This document shows, piece by piece, positions 45,844 to 57,136 of a stretch of DNA of 64,000 nt. This DNA comes from Calliopsis andreniformis (taxonomy: Eukaryota > Arthropoda > Insecta > Hymenoptera > Andrenidae). Below the pieces are notes generated by a model. It worked only from the letters and a program-made list of their open reading frames with translations, was not told the DNA's origin and did not search any database. The translations under genes were made by a program, and so were the position numbers. Position 1 is the stretch's first letter, and each line of letters starts with the position of its first letter. Location of the stretch: the NCBI RefSeq assembly GCF_051401765.1, contig NC_135064.1, forward strand, positions 26,200,001 to 26,264,000, in the 5' to 3' direction.

Positions 45844-45976
45844 CTGTTTCGCGTGCAACTTCACAATCAAAGCAGATTGGTCGTCGTTTACTTGGAAACT
45901 TTTTCACGCTCCTTCCTCCAGCGAGCTTCTTGCTCGTTGCTCGATCGGCGTTAACAAGCGACGGAAAGATAAACAC
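45844..45976 (-). CDS. Possible minus-strand exon ending in CAG|GTGAGT
   Basis: On the minus strand an open phase reads FIFPSLVNADRATSKKLAGG and then RRPICFDCEVARET. It runs up to a full-consensus 5' splice site, GAAACAG|GTGAGTAT (last exon base 45844). The phase is open upstream beyond 45976 into the region of the ORF below, but without an ATG in the part I checked. CFDC near its end is suggestive of metal binding but is too little to name a family. The upstream boundary is not defined. Confidence 0.2.
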
Positions 45977-45987
45977 TGTTGAGCAAC

Positions 45988-46536
45988 TTAATCGACGGCT
46001 GCGTCGAGATCGTCGAGCCTCAGGTTCGCCAGGTCAGGAGTCGCGGGGAACGCAGCATCGGCAGAGACGATTTTTTTCAGATCGATGCGCGCAATGTGTT
46101 CGCGGTGAATGGTGGCCACCTTTAGTGGCCATATTTCCAACTTAAAAGGAGCTGCTGTCAGCAGTGATTTGGGTGGCGAGTGAAGTGCCGCTTTTATAGT
46201 ACGCACGGGAGGAGACAGTCCAATTAAGGGCACATTTGTATACTTAAGTGCACCGATATCGATGTATAAATCGGTCCGCGTTGCACGATTTATGGCTCCG
46301 CTGAATGTCGTAAAACGTCCGGCAGCCAGATACAGCTCGAACGGCCGAGAGAAGGAGAGGGACCGGGCCTCCGCGTTCTTGGAAGCTGAACCCACGTCTC
46401 CTGCGAACGTTTGAACGAACGCCACCGGCCAACGGTCCCTCTTTTTCCTCCTTTTAATTGCTGAAAAAGTCCATTCTCGGCGACCGGTTCGTCGCGTCAC
46501 ACACGAATCATCTCTTCCCGCGCTTCGTCGCGCCAT
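45988..46536 (-). CDS. Hypothetical 182-codon ORF, minus strand
   Basis: From an ATG at 46536 (MARRSAGRDDSC) to TAA at 45988; the phase is open further upstream to 46587 with a GTG. The first 35 residues are Arg-rich. After that the sequence is varied and free of low complexity, with hydrophobic and acidic patches (FELYLAAGRF, DLYIDIGALKY, ANLRLDDLDAA). No domain is recognised. The strong 5' splice site 145 bases further along the same strand makes this the most gene-like minus-strand cluster. A non-coding origin is still more likely than not. Confidence 0.22.
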   Translation of the reverse strand: MARRSAGRDDSCVTRRTGRREWTFSAIKRRKKRDRWPVAFVQTFAGDVGSASKNAEARSLSFSRPFELYLAAGRFTTFSGAINRATRTDLYIDIGALKYTNVPLIGLSPPVRTIKAALHSPPKSLLTAAPFKLEIWPLKVATIHREHIARIDLKKIVSADAAFPATPDLANLRLDDLDAAVD

Positions 46537-46599
46537 GCTGCTCCACGTCGTGAATGAAATATTGAAATGAAGCGGAAACCGAGACACGCGACTCGCGCG

Positions 46600-49190
46600 G
46601 GATCAGGTCGAACTGGGATGCTCCAGGGATTCGAACTGTTGATTCTGGATGCAGGCTGTCGTCGAGGACTCAGCGTGGAGCTGGTTGGAAGTTGCATTCA
46701 AATTATGGCTGATTTTCTGAGCCTCTGTGACATTCTTGTTTTCGATCAGAAGATTCAAATAATTGAGCCAAGATTTAATCATCGTTGGTACCGCTATTCA
46801 AACCAAAATGTTTTCGCTAAATTTGCACTTTAATAGTCCCCATTGAATATGTAGCTTTTTACGAATCGAAATTAACGCTGTTTTTCAGTCTCTGGAAACG
46901 CAATTCTTCTCGAGCGTCTCGGTTATAAAATTTCTCACTTTCTAGGGACTTTCTCCATCAGTGGTAATATTTTAATTATAGCGAGTGACTGCGCGATATT
47001 AATGCTAGTATGTAGTAGCTCGGCCCCGCGTGGTGGGGAAATAACGTAATATTTTTCTTTTTTCTCTCGATTTTCACTCGTTGGTCTATGTGCGCTTCAT
47101 GCACCTGCGAGTGTTCTAGAGGAGCCTAGGGTTATAGTAAGGCGTACGCACGGTAATGAGTTTCGAGTCATGCCGGTCTCGAAGAGGCTTGAAAAGTTCT
47201 GCAAACGCGCGCCAGTTGACGTTAGAAACTCGCCGGCAATTTGTCGCCGGCGCACGCTTTTCAGCGATCACCCATTTTCTAATCCGTCGATTTATCATCG
47301 AGGGAACGCTCGAGGACCGCGTGAAACAGGTGAAATCTGACTGAACATACAGGGTGTTTCACAACAAGCTGCACACAATATCGCATCTCTCTTATCTTCT
47401 ACCGCGGAGGTGTGATGAATACGACGATGATCGTTTATGACGCGCCAAGCAAATGAGGATTGGCGTTTTATTGCATTTGCAATTTATACAGTGTCGGTAC
47501 AAAGTGTGACTTTACGATTACACATAATCTTTAAGTGCTGAAGATAAATTGATCTTCGAGATTGACTCATAGTTAAGCGATTCGACAACTAGCGCGTTTT
47601 AATGGACACCCAATGTTTTCGACACTTTCTACCTCGTTCCTCGGGAGAAACTCAGAAACTACTGATTTTTAAAAAATTCAGATTTTGCTGTTCTCCAAGA
47701 GGAACCTCTTAACCACAAGAAACGTATGACATTTTGTCGTCTTCAGAAAAATCCTTGTTACACAATTTCTACGAGGTCTAAACAGCTTCTGGGTCTCGTT
47801 TGAGGAAGCAAAGAAGGTGGACGAGCACAGTGGTCGTTTGAAGCATCTGAATCGTGAAAGCAAAATAATGGAACGTTTCCGGAAACGATGACTGCGTGTC
47901 GTCATCGTTGTCTCGCGGCCTGCTCGCCATGAAAGTCATTCTCATGCGAGAAAGTCGGCTGAGAAGAGGGGAGTGGTTCGCTTATCCAGCGTTCGCGGGT
48001 GAATGTCACCAAGGAAGCGTCTCCGCTGGGTTTCGCGAGGGGTTAAACCCTTTACGCGCTACGTCACAAAGGAGAGCGAGTTTGCAGCCCTTCTAACGCG
48101 GCCTGCGCCCCCATCTCATTCTTCCGCGACGGAATGCGTACGGCAGACAGCGGCGGGAAGGCACATTTCCCTTGTCGTAAATCTTCTTCGCTTGTTTCTC
48201 GCGTGCTCTTCAACGATCGCCGTTGAGTTACGCTCGTCGGCGCGCGGCGCGCGGCTCTGCCTCCGACCGACTCGTGGCTCCTCGCTCCTCTGTCCGCTCT
48301 CCGCGTTAGCGACTCGTAAACGCTCCAAATGAAATCCTTTAAAGCACGGTATATCCGTTACGTGTCTGCCGATTTGCATACAGATCTGACACATTTCTGC
48401 CTGTACCGACGATGGAATATTGACGTTTCTCGTGTCGAGGTGCTGTCGCTGAAATATGCTAATTGATTTCTTTGCGAGTTTCTAGGATGTGGAATTTTTA
48501 GTACGCGCTTGTATTTTGGAAGAGGGAGAGTGTAATCTTCTTCAGCTTTATGGTGGCATACTATTCTTCAGATGACCATAGATAGGTATCGGATTCAGGT
48601 TAATTGCAATTCATTATTAGTAGAATTTTTGTGTTTCTATATCTCTGTGATATAATTCTCTGCATATATAGCGGGAATTTTATTCCACCTCGAAGAAGTG
48701 AAATCTAAATCTGAGATATGGAATACTTACGACTTCGTGTTCGTAAATATCAGGCTTAAAGGTTTCTCCGAATCAAGCTCAGAGCAGACTACTGTACTCA
48801 TTCTTCGTATTTATGTAGGAATGGCATATATGTAAAATACGATCTCGTAATACACTTGTTCACGGTACTTTACATTCGTACATATTAGCTCGAGAGCCAT
48901 TGATGGATATATTGTGCACCTGTCAGGGAATAACCGATAAGATCGAAGTTAATGCTAAACATTATTCAACTAATTTCAGATACGGAAATGTTTACTTAAG
49001 ACACTTATCTAACAAAGACAGTTCAATAAATAAGAACTCCTATTCAAAACCTGAACCGTTAGTTAAGAAACTGTTAAACACTAAGCCTCTGAAACTTTCA
49101 ACGTCAATTTCTTCCAAAAGAGTCGCACGAAAAGCTCCCATCTATCTACAGTCCATAAAATTTCCTCTGCGGTAAAAAATGATGAGCTTT
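46600..49190. other. Mostly AT-rich stretch with one CpG-rich block
   Basis: AT-rich at 46700-47060, 47340-47880 and 48340-49190; CpG-rich at 47900-48330. Frames in the CpG-rich part overlap on both strands. The frame at 48903-49175 is Lys/Asn/Ser-rich and probably chance. I see nothing else. Confidence 0.5.
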
Positions 49191-50690
49191 TTAATCACAC
49201 CGCAAACTCTCGGCACATCGTAAACATTCCGGGGCAAGTGGCCGACTTCTTCCCACAGTTTCTGCAATTGCAACAAAATGCACGGTACTCCGAATGGGCG
49301 GAGAAATGGAGGAGCTGGACGAGGGCTCGTAACTTTTCCACGGCGAAACGCAAATATTAATTATCTCGGATCGGTCGGGCGCGATCTTGAAAAACGGCCG
49401 TGTAACGCTCACTGGCATACTTGGCGCGATAATCAGATCCACGGCTACGATATGTTTCTCAATAAAACAAGGTGTACTCGCCGTGTACGCGCTCTATCGG
49501 TCGCCTGCTCGCGTTCGCGCGCGCGCCACTCTGCCTGGATTTGAATATGTTTACATTCTTGTCTTGTTTATCGGTCCGCGGATCGCCGGTGAACGAGGCG
49601 AACTGCAGCGAGGATGCAGGCTGATGGCATCTGACTTTTGCGAAACAGGTGGTTTTAACCATATAGGCCGATGGAACACAATGAGACGTGTTCCTCCGGT
49701 TCGACCATAATCCGTCTTGGAAGTCAATCCAGTTCGCCTTGGCATGGAAAATGCGGCTTGTCTTCGACCAAACTCTCTATTGTTGTTGGCGGGTATTGGA
49801 TGTAGAACAATGTCTCTGAAAACAAACGCTGGCCGGCTGCGTTTCCAACCGATCGATCGATTGTGCTGGGAACGATCGCAATTTAATCCATTTGCATGAA
49901 AGGGTCGAATGGGGCAGAGATGGTTGACTCTTTCGGGGAGCTTACAAGTCTATTCTCTGGGAGAATATGTGGGAACTGAAATGTTCTTTAGGAAATGTAT
50001 ATTTGGGAGTTGACGAAGTAGCGGACATCGTGAATTTACATAATTTATTAATTAGAGGGTCCACGTTGCGTAATGTACAGAAATAACTGTTGAAGCACTG
50101 TCACTTCCTCGGTGAGGTCTGAATCAGTCAAGAGCAGTTTCACTCGTAATTCGAGTGGACGTTAAAGCACGGTGGCAAACGTTTATCATTCACGCCATAT
50201 GAAACAACACGGTCTGTTCGAGTCATCTGACCCGTTCGCCCACTTAACCTAATCGAATCGCGATTCTACGAAACAAATATAAAAGATCAAAGCGTTTTCG
50301 GGTTTAACGCTCGTGAATTTGTGCCGTAAACCGGCCAACAACTGAGAAATAAAGTAAGGCAGATGGTCTGCCCGTTTCTAAGCGATTCACGTTTTTAATT
50401 TCGAGGATAACACGCCCACCGAACTATTTACGACTAGAAGTGGATAGGATTCCGCGTGGAATACTGATCAGATTAAATCGAATCTTTAATAAATTGTTAG
50501 GGCATTCCTTTTACAGATTATTATTATTACTAACTGTTTTTATTACGATGGTAATACGTAAGGATAAGGTTTAACATTTTAGTAAGCAAGTTAGTAAGTT
50601 TTTGATTTAATAGTAACCAGTTTAATTACAAAATCCAGAAGGAGTCTCCGATATTATGATGTCTCCTGAATCACGTTCGAAAATCTCTGC
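49191..50690. other. CpG-rich block followed by AT-rich stretch
   Basis: CpG-rich at 49200-49880 with several overlapping frames, then AT-rich and frame-poor to 50690. There is no tandem repeat or promoter that I would defend. Confidence 0.5.
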
Positions 50691-51549
50691 GTTCCCTCGC
50701 TTGGAATTCCTCCAAATTTCCATTTAAAAGCAGATCATCCCACCTGTGAACCCGAAGATCGTTACCTGCAGCTGCTCGCTCCATCGATGAAACGGTCATC
50801 GACCCCGACCAAACACTTTCGACCCGACAAGTTTACCTTTTAAGGTCTACGAATCGTCTACGAGGTTACCCTAGACGTCATCGAGTTCTCCTAGACGCGT
50901 CGCCCTATACAGGATTCCGTTTCACGATCATCCACTCCCCACGGTTCCCGATTTCCCGTGCGTCCAAACGAACGCTCGCTCCTCAGCAGGAGGGGGTAGG
51001 GACGAAGAAACAGAGAACGAAGGAACGCAGAGCTCGTTTTCGTAAAAGAAGTAGGCTGTTCGCTCGGGCTCTGTTAGTTGGTCCCTCGAAACGATCGGTG
51101 TTTCTCTCCCGGCGAATGCACCGTAGACAACACGACGATTTCTTCAGGAAGAGACGGCGAATTCCGATGGGTGGGAGGTCGATATCATCGAAAAGGGCCG
51201 GTGGAGGGGCGGCGGGGAGGGGAACACAGAGCGGCACCGTGCGATCGGCGGAGGGGAGGGGGAGGAAGAAAGGAGGCAGGGCGGCGGTGGGCCTAATTAG
51301 TCAGGGATATATCTGGAATCTCATGGAGCTTGAGTTTTGTAGGCCTCCTTCAGTTTTATGTACGCAGGCGGATTTCTCTCGTGGATTAGCATACAAATCG
51401 ATTTAAACTCGAGATAAATAGCCACTCAAAGGCTCCTCACACGGAGCCGACTCCGAGCATTATCTTGTCCACCGGTGAGATTAACGCTTAATGCTTTATA
51501 CTTTACAGCCAAGAAGTTCCTTCCCCGCGCTGCCTCCCGCAGTTACCAC

Positions 51550-51557
51550 TATATATA
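51550..51557 (+). promoter_or_regulatory. TATA-like box
   Basis: TATATATA in otherwise GC-rich DNA. A start site would be expected near 51580. No initiator of the TCAGT type is seen there. It lies 180 bases upstream of the possible coding exon. Confidence 0.2.
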
Positions 51558-51737
51558 CTTAAGTACGTACCTGCGTTTTGTCGTCGTGGCCCGTCGTCCT
51601 GGAGGGAGCCTTTTATCTCTCCCTCTCGCTCCGTTCCACCTCTTTTGCGTAGCGGGAAGAGCCCCCTCTCGGCTCCCCTCCCCGTCGTCCGATTAATCGA
51701 AACGGCGGGTTATCGTTCGCGCAATATCGAGCCGTCG

Positions 51738-51876
51738 ATGCCCGGATCGTTTACACTTTACACCCCCGATGGATTTCACGGGAGTAGCCGCGGCGTTTCG
51801 CGCGGTGGCGTCATCCGCGTCTCTCGGGAGGTGCCTCGGGAGGTGCCTCGGGAGGTGCCTCGGGAGGTGCACACAG
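51738..51876 (+). CDS. Possible exon with in-frame REVP repeat
   Basis: ATG at 51738 reads MPGSFTLYTPDGFHGSS, then Arg/Gly/Val-rich sequence and a tandem REVP repeat. It stays open to CACAG|GTAAAC (last exon base 51876, phase 1). The tandem repeat has a 12-bp unit, which keeps the frame. If read through without splicing, the frame runs to 51971. The phase is also open upstream of the ATG to at least 51645. No domain is recognised and the peptide is of low complexity, so this is a weak call. Confidence 0.2.
51823..51870. repeat. 12-bp tandem repeat, four perfect copies
   Basis: CTCGGGAGGTGC is repeated four times with no mismatch. The identity of the copies points to recent expansion. The unit is a multiple of three and sits in an open + strand phase. 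Confidence 0.95.
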
Positions 51877-52209
51877 GTAAACCGAACGACGATAAAATCG
51901 CCACTTCACCGCCTCCCTCTTTCGCTGCGCCGCCCGATGATCCCCCGACCGTATCTTCCCTCGGCCGCTGAACGTATGTATGACAATTAACCGCGGAGTC
52001 GCCTTCCTCGAGGTTACCTCGGTCCCCTCGCGCGAGGGACGCTTATTAAAGGGCGAGCACTTGGAACCAGTCGACCAGGACTTTCTTTAAATACGTTTAT
52101 TAGGATCTACGACGGGCTTGCGGTTCTCCTCTTTTCTTTTTTCCCCGCGAGCCAGCTTCTTGCATACTCGAGTGTTGCGTTTCAACGAATTATCGCGCCG
52201 GATTTATGT

Positions 52210-54480
52210 AGACCGTTGACGCTCGTGAAAGATGATTCAGACCAGCTCGCGGGGACGATGAAATACGTGGAATGTTTGTGTGCTTACGTTCAGCTCCTTT
52301 TGCTTGATACAGGGGCTGAAAATGAGATTTGTTTTTATATGGAAGTGGTTTATGAGAGTGCTTGCGTGGTCGTTAGATCATTTCATGCTTTTATATCGAG
52401 GATTCACCAGGGTTGAATTATTGGGGATTTGTAGTATTAGATTGAGTTAAGACTTATCCTTAGAAAAATAATTCCTTTTTCAGCATTTCAATTTCATGTT
52501 CAGTTACCATGGTCGACATCGATCCCACCCGAAATTTCTTCAACGCCGTTTAATCGTACTTTTATAGAGGCGTGGAGCTTACGAAACCTCCGGATTTAAC
52601 CTCCACCTATGACGCGTTGTAAAATAAAATTTATAGCGTGCCTATTGTGTTCCCGACGAAGCTTTTGAATCCCCCAATCCTTCAGAGGTTTACGATTACA
52701 TCAAAGCTGTTAATTTATTCTTCCTTTCTCGGCGATGGCCACGATCTATCGCTCGCCAAAGGATCGTATGGACCACATCACCTATCGAATCCTAGGAAAA
52801 CGAGTTTCGTTCCCATTCGACGGTCCTCGTGAATGCACGTCACCCAGTCAGTGTTTTATCGGCGTATTCCGATTATTCATGATCGCTCAAGGTCCTGGGA
52901 GCAGCGATCGTCTCTAGCCAGTCATTAACCGATGGCCATGGAACACGTGGACGATGATACCAACGAAAATCCCCTCCCCTGTATGTTTGTCCTATCTTCT
53001 TTTAATACTCGTTAATTCACATTCTTCGTTTTTATCCTAATTCGTCCCGTTATCCTCCCCGTAGCGCTTGTCGCTTCTAATTGGCTGTTACGCAAACGTA
53101 TAAATTAAGCTGATATTAAGTAACGTTTTTTTTTTCTTGATAGTAGGCTTTGTTCATGGTATCGGCTCGTCAATGGCTCGAGATTGTCTCGAACGGGTCT
53201 TGATTCGAATAATTACCGCGTCTCGTGAGCGGAGAGGCTCGTTACCTTGATCGTTCCATCAAGCCCAGCGGATTACGCGTACGTGATGAATCGATAGAAG
53301 TCTGGGCGATTCGAGCGAGGGAATTTCACGGGCAGCCGTGATCACTGAATGAAAAGCTGTACCCTTTTCGATCGTTAAGGCGAAAGGTGCGGGAAGGAGG
53401 GCATGCACCGACCGTATGCTCGTGTCAACGAAACCAACGAGCCCGTTTATTTGATAGTTAGCGTTAAAATTGGCGTCTTAAGTAATAGCAGCTCGGAAGG
53501 TAAATAAGTACGTTACATTACGGGGACCGTAATAATTGCTGCGTTTGTATAATGCTTCATTTACATTAAATAAGACATGTTCGCGAACCTGCCCCTCGTC
53601 GCTGATGTTTTAGCAATTACCATAATTTAGTTAATTAAGAGGCATTATCGGAAACTGAAAGTAGCCTAAAGGATATTCATGGACCCGCGATGCTATCGTG
53701 TATCGCTATGCTTATCCGCCGTAACGATACCAGTCGTTATTAAGCAGTTATCACTCTAATTACGTATATATGTTTTAGCAAAGGAGAAATTTCATTAGGC
53801 GAGATACACGATACGAACCGAAGGCGGTCTGCTCGTCGGTCCCCATTGTTTATTCATTTTTTATCGCCTTTAATGACATGGCGTCGATTGGTAGCACAGA
53901 AAGGATAATTTTCAAGCGCAGCGTAAAAAGTAATTGTAACAGCAGCCTTCCGTATCGTGACTGTTCGCTCTCAATTAACGCGTCGTAATTACTCGTCCTC
54001 GACTCGAGTAATTCCGTGAAAGACATATAAAGACTATCATACTTGCTTCTTAAAACTCACTCGTTAAATAGTATCGTGACGATACGATAGGAAAATCAAA
54101 ATTCATTATCACTAGGAATAAGGGGAGCAGGATTGAGAGATTGAAAGAAACCTGGAAAGGGAGGAGGAATAAGAAAATATTCAGTAAGGGCTATGAAGGA
54201 ATTAGTTGTCAGAGAAAAAAGGAAAGGAAGCAGGTATTAAGGGTTAGTTAGGAGAATCTAGCTATCTGAGATATTAAACTTCCTCATGAATTTCTGTCGA
54301 CGTATATCTCTCAATATTACGAACCACCTCGTGTAAAAGGAACCCTCTGAGTAATTGCTTCTGCTAAAAATTCGTTGCAACGCGTCTTTGCGATACAAGC
54401 ACTCCAACAAGTTTAGCATTTAACCCCGTTTCCAGAAACCTACAATTTCTGTCAGAAGTCATTAAAAATACCTTGTTTCC
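52210..54480. other. Mixed to AT-rich stretch
   Basis: Average composition to 53400, then AT-rich with many TAAT words. There is a T-run near 53126 and a purine-rich patch at 54115-54240. No credible gene is seen. The segment at 53440-53800 is listed separately as a possible regulatory element. Confidence 0.5.
53440..53800. promoter_or_regulatory. Possible enhancer, TAAT-rich
   Basis: Dense in ATTA, TAAT and TTAATTAA cores (for example TTTAGTTAATTAAG near 53626) spaced by CpG-containing unique sequence, with no open frame on either strand. This texture is common in conserved insect enhancers. The call rests on motif density alone. Confidence 0.2.
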
Positions 54481-55160
54481 ACTTCCTCCCCTCGTTAATG
54501 CGTTTTAACGAGCACAAATCGACGCGTTATCGTGGTCGATAAAGGGCAAGCATGTCGAGCGTCGTTCCCCCGAGTCCTTGTTCCTCGAGTCACTTCCATC
54601 TTATCTATCGTTACAAGTTTATTCGAGACGTCATGTCCGCCTAATGAGCACGCATGTACGAAAATTGATAGGATGTACACAGGCAGCAAAGTTGCAGTAC
54701 GAGTCGTCTTTTGATCGACTTTGGTAACGTACGCGAGTGGGACCGGAAGGAGGCCCTCGCAACTGGGCCACTCGTGAAACGGATGAACAGGTGAGCGCGA
54801 GTAAATCAGGGTAGGCTTAAGTCTCGGCCTGGGGACACAAAACTGGCGGAAAGGGGGAATTGAGACGAACAAGTGAACGTGGGGAAGGAAAAATAGAGCA
54901 AACGAGTGGATGAATGGTGACGTCTACGCCACGGAGGGTTAGGGAAAAAGGAGCAGAGAAATGTGAAGAGCTTGTTTTAACACTTTGAGTGCCACCTCGC
55001 TTATATGTGCGTAGGTGACAGTTATGCGAGATTATATGAATTCTAGTCATTTTCGTGACTGGCTGTGGTATTACACAAGTGTTCAAGAATAATTACGAGT
55101 TTTATCTTGAGATATGACACGAGACACTAACACCTTTTTGTTTTCTTCGTATTAACAGTT
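54480..55160. other. CpG-rich then average stretch
   Basis: CpG-rich to about 54960, with a 125-codon minus-strand frame that lacks an ATG start and a purine-rich + strand at 54840-54970. No gene is called. Confidence 0.5.
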
Positions 55161-55170
55161 TTAAGGTTTG

Positions 55171-55258
55171 AAATATTCAAATTTTCAAATTCTCAAATAT
55201 TCAAATATTCAAATATTCAAATTTTTAAATTTTTAAATTTTTAAATATTCAAATATCC
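55171..55258. repeat. 8-bp AT-rich tandem repeat, 11 units
   Basis: Eleven units of AAATATTC and variants (AAATTTTC, AAATTCTC, AAATTTTT, AAATATCC). The AAATTTTT variant forms a run of three in the middle, which suggests local unit exchange. It lies just downstream of the minus-strand frame at 55383-55680. Confidence 0.93.
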
Positions 55259-55382
55259 ATATATTTCAGTTTTCATAACTTGCAAATTTTGACAAATTTG
55301 TAACAAATATAGCATTACGTTTAAATTGCTTCGGGAAAAGTATCCCCTTACTGCAAGCAAAATTATACATAATACAAACTAC

Positions 55383-55680
55383 CTATTCTAAAACATCATA
55401 GTAAGCATAACGCACAATCTTCACTATTCCAAGATGTGGGCATAAAGGTATGCGTTTCGTAAGTTTGAAAATAGGCTGTTCAGTTTTGAAACGATTGTCA
55501 AGAAGCATAACGAGGAGGAAGAGTAGGATCAATGTTGGATCGGGAGCAGCGGCTGTCACATAGGTGCCAGGCAATTCGCCAGATCGCCTCGGGACGCCTC
55601 CATAGGCCAGGGACACGTGCCTTTCGCACTGTCCAGTCACGGCGATGAAAACGTCCGCGAAATTTTCCTTTCGATAAAAC
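55383..55680 (-). CDS. Possible 3' coding exon, minus strand
   Basis: The minus strand reads an open frame from an acceptor-like AAATCAG (exon start 55680): FYRKENFADVFIAVTGQCER and onward to a TAG at 55383. The first half has a strong G/C preference at the third codon position. A hydrophobic segment (LILLFLLVMLL) after a Pro/Ala-rich stretch would suit a membrane helix, followed by about 38 mostly basic residues. There is no recognised family. The acceptor has a poor pyrimidine tract. The phase is also open upstream to 55721 with only a GTG. Confidence 0.25.
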
Positions 55681-55684
55681 TGAT

Positions 55685-56113
55685 TTACGGTCGGATTATT
55701 GTTGCATAACACGGCGAACACGGCGACGGCTCGCTGAATAATTGCGATCGCGAGAAGCCACGGGCGGCTTTGGCTCGGGCCTCGCGGCTCTTAAATCTTC
55801 TGCAGCTTTTATTCGTCGATTTGGTGGGTCCCTGAGAATTCTCGCGACTCGAGAAGCTGGGGAAGTCGTACGCGACCGTGCGCTGTTCGTCGATGCCGAG
55901 AAATATAGCGATTAAGCACGATAACGATACACCTGTCGGATAAATAATTTCGACTGGTTCCGGAGACTGGTTTCGTACCGATTTCATTCGCAATCTACCC
56001 CATGACTGGCTCGCGTGCCACTCGTTCGCTTCCAACAGACAGACACACGGGCATCGTCTCGTGCTTGTCGCTCCCACAATTGCGTGTGTACCGATCAAAT
56101 TGTTGACTGCCAC
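55685..56113 (-). CDS. Hypothetical 142-codon open frame, minus strand
   Basis: Opens at a GTG at 56113 (no ATG until residue 43) and ends at TAA at 55685. It overlaps the phase of the frame above by 37 bases. The product has a hydrophobic stretch (VSLSCLIAIFLG) in the middle and a basic, Ser-rich C-terminus. The lack of an ATG start suggests that, if real, it is an internal exon. No domain is recognised. Confidence 0.15.
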   Translation of the reverse strand: MAVNNLIGTHAIVGATSTRRCPCVCLLEANEWHASQSWGRLRMKSVRNQSPEPVEIIYPTGVSLSCLIAIFLGIDEQRTVAYDFPSFSSRENSQGPTKSTNKSCRRFKSREARAKAARGFSRSQLFSEPSPCSPCYATIIRP

Positions 56114-56299
56114 TTGACCTCGCGTATCTCACCTCGTCTTCTGCCGCGAGACGCATCGACCGAACCGGCTACTTTCATACAGGAATGAATCGGTCGGCTC
56201 GATGTTAAATCGGTGGAAACCGTCCCGGCTAATAAATCTCCGCGAATACATTCCTGACTGTAATGCGCTCCCGGGACGAGAGTTATGTGCTATTGATAA

Positions 56300-56820
56300 G
56301 CCATCGCGCAAAAGTGTAATTTACGACGTCGTTTACGATATGCGTAATTGACTATAAATGAAATTGCCGAGGGTACAAGCTGCTGATATTTTTGGCTCGA
56401 AATCAGTCACTGATTTAACATTTAGGGAATTGCATTTTTCTCAAATCGAACTTATTTCAATATGACGGAACTCCATTTTATTGGAAATATTCTGGACTCC
56501 GTGTGAACATGGAAATTGGTACCGTTCTCATTTGTGTATTCTACGCGTAGGGCGTAGATAAATACATTGGTACAGTGCCTAAGGATATTACTTCCAAAAT
56601 TCGGACTCATTCTATTCAAACTTTTGCGCATTCAAAATGATTATGAAAGACGTCTAAATCTTCTGCCTAGTAAAAATGAACATGGAGTAATGGTATTATT
56701 TCTTTTCCCTAAGAAATAAAAAAGATACCGTTTCACAACATGCAATGGATGTGATAAACTTTCTGTCCTCGAAAAATAAAGTTGCACCACTTATCAGCGG
56801 CATTATGACCGACGTAGGTC
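56300..56820. other. AT-rich gene-free stretch
   Basis: Stop-rich, AT-rich sequence with nothing that I can support as a feature. Confidence 0.6.
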
Positions 56821-56827
56821 CAAGGAA

Positions 56828-57136
56828 ATGGATGCTGGCGTTGCAAAGGGTAATATGAAAAGGGCTCACGAAAGGGACCCTGCAAAAAAAGGATCAGGAG
56901 CGATTTTATATCGGACAGTGGTCACTCTGGATGTTTCTTTTGCCCAATGGAACTTAATTTTAGACAGTTCGAATGGCTGCGACCGCGGTCCTCGCGTATG
57001 GGTAATGCGTGACACCGTTGAATCGCTGCTACGCGGCAAGGTGTTGAAGCTAAAGGCTCGTATTTTTGTCGCGGCCAGCTCGTCGGCTCGGCGAAACCCT
57101 TTCGGCCAGCCTGGCGATAAATCCGTATCTTTATGA
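56828..57136 (+). CDS. Hypothetical 102-codon ORF
   Basis: Starts MDAGVAKGNMKRAHERDP, in the context GGAA-ATG-G, and reads a varied, slightly basic sequence to TGA at 57134. A central segment (VVTLDVSFAQWNLILD) is free of low complexity. The opposite strand has a 104-codon frame over almost the same bases, so composition may explain both. No domain, promoter or splice site was identified. Confidence 0.17.
   Translation: MDAGVAKGNMKRAHERDPAKKGSGAILYRTVVTLDVSFAQWNLILDSSNGCDRGPRVWVMRDTVESLLRGKVLKLKARIFVAASSSARRNPFGQPGDKSVSL

Larger units (their letters stand above)
50690..52210. other. GC-rich block
   Basis: GC-rich and CpG-rich, G-rich on the + strand at 51160-51290. It contains the possible promoter and exon at 51.55-51.88 kb. 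Other frames are short and overlapping. Confidence 0.5.

Noticed and set aside
47350..47360. CAGGGTGT words at 29916, 47350 and 62779, and in reverse at 2290, resembling ends of some insect DNA transposons
   Set aside because: An 8-base word is expected about twice in both strands of 64 kb, the flanking sequences do not match each other, and no second terminus or target duplication was found.
48903..49175. 90-codon frame starting MDILCTCQG
   Set aside because: Lys/Asn/Ser-rich in AT-rich DNA with no supporting signal. Frames of this length are expected a few times by chance.
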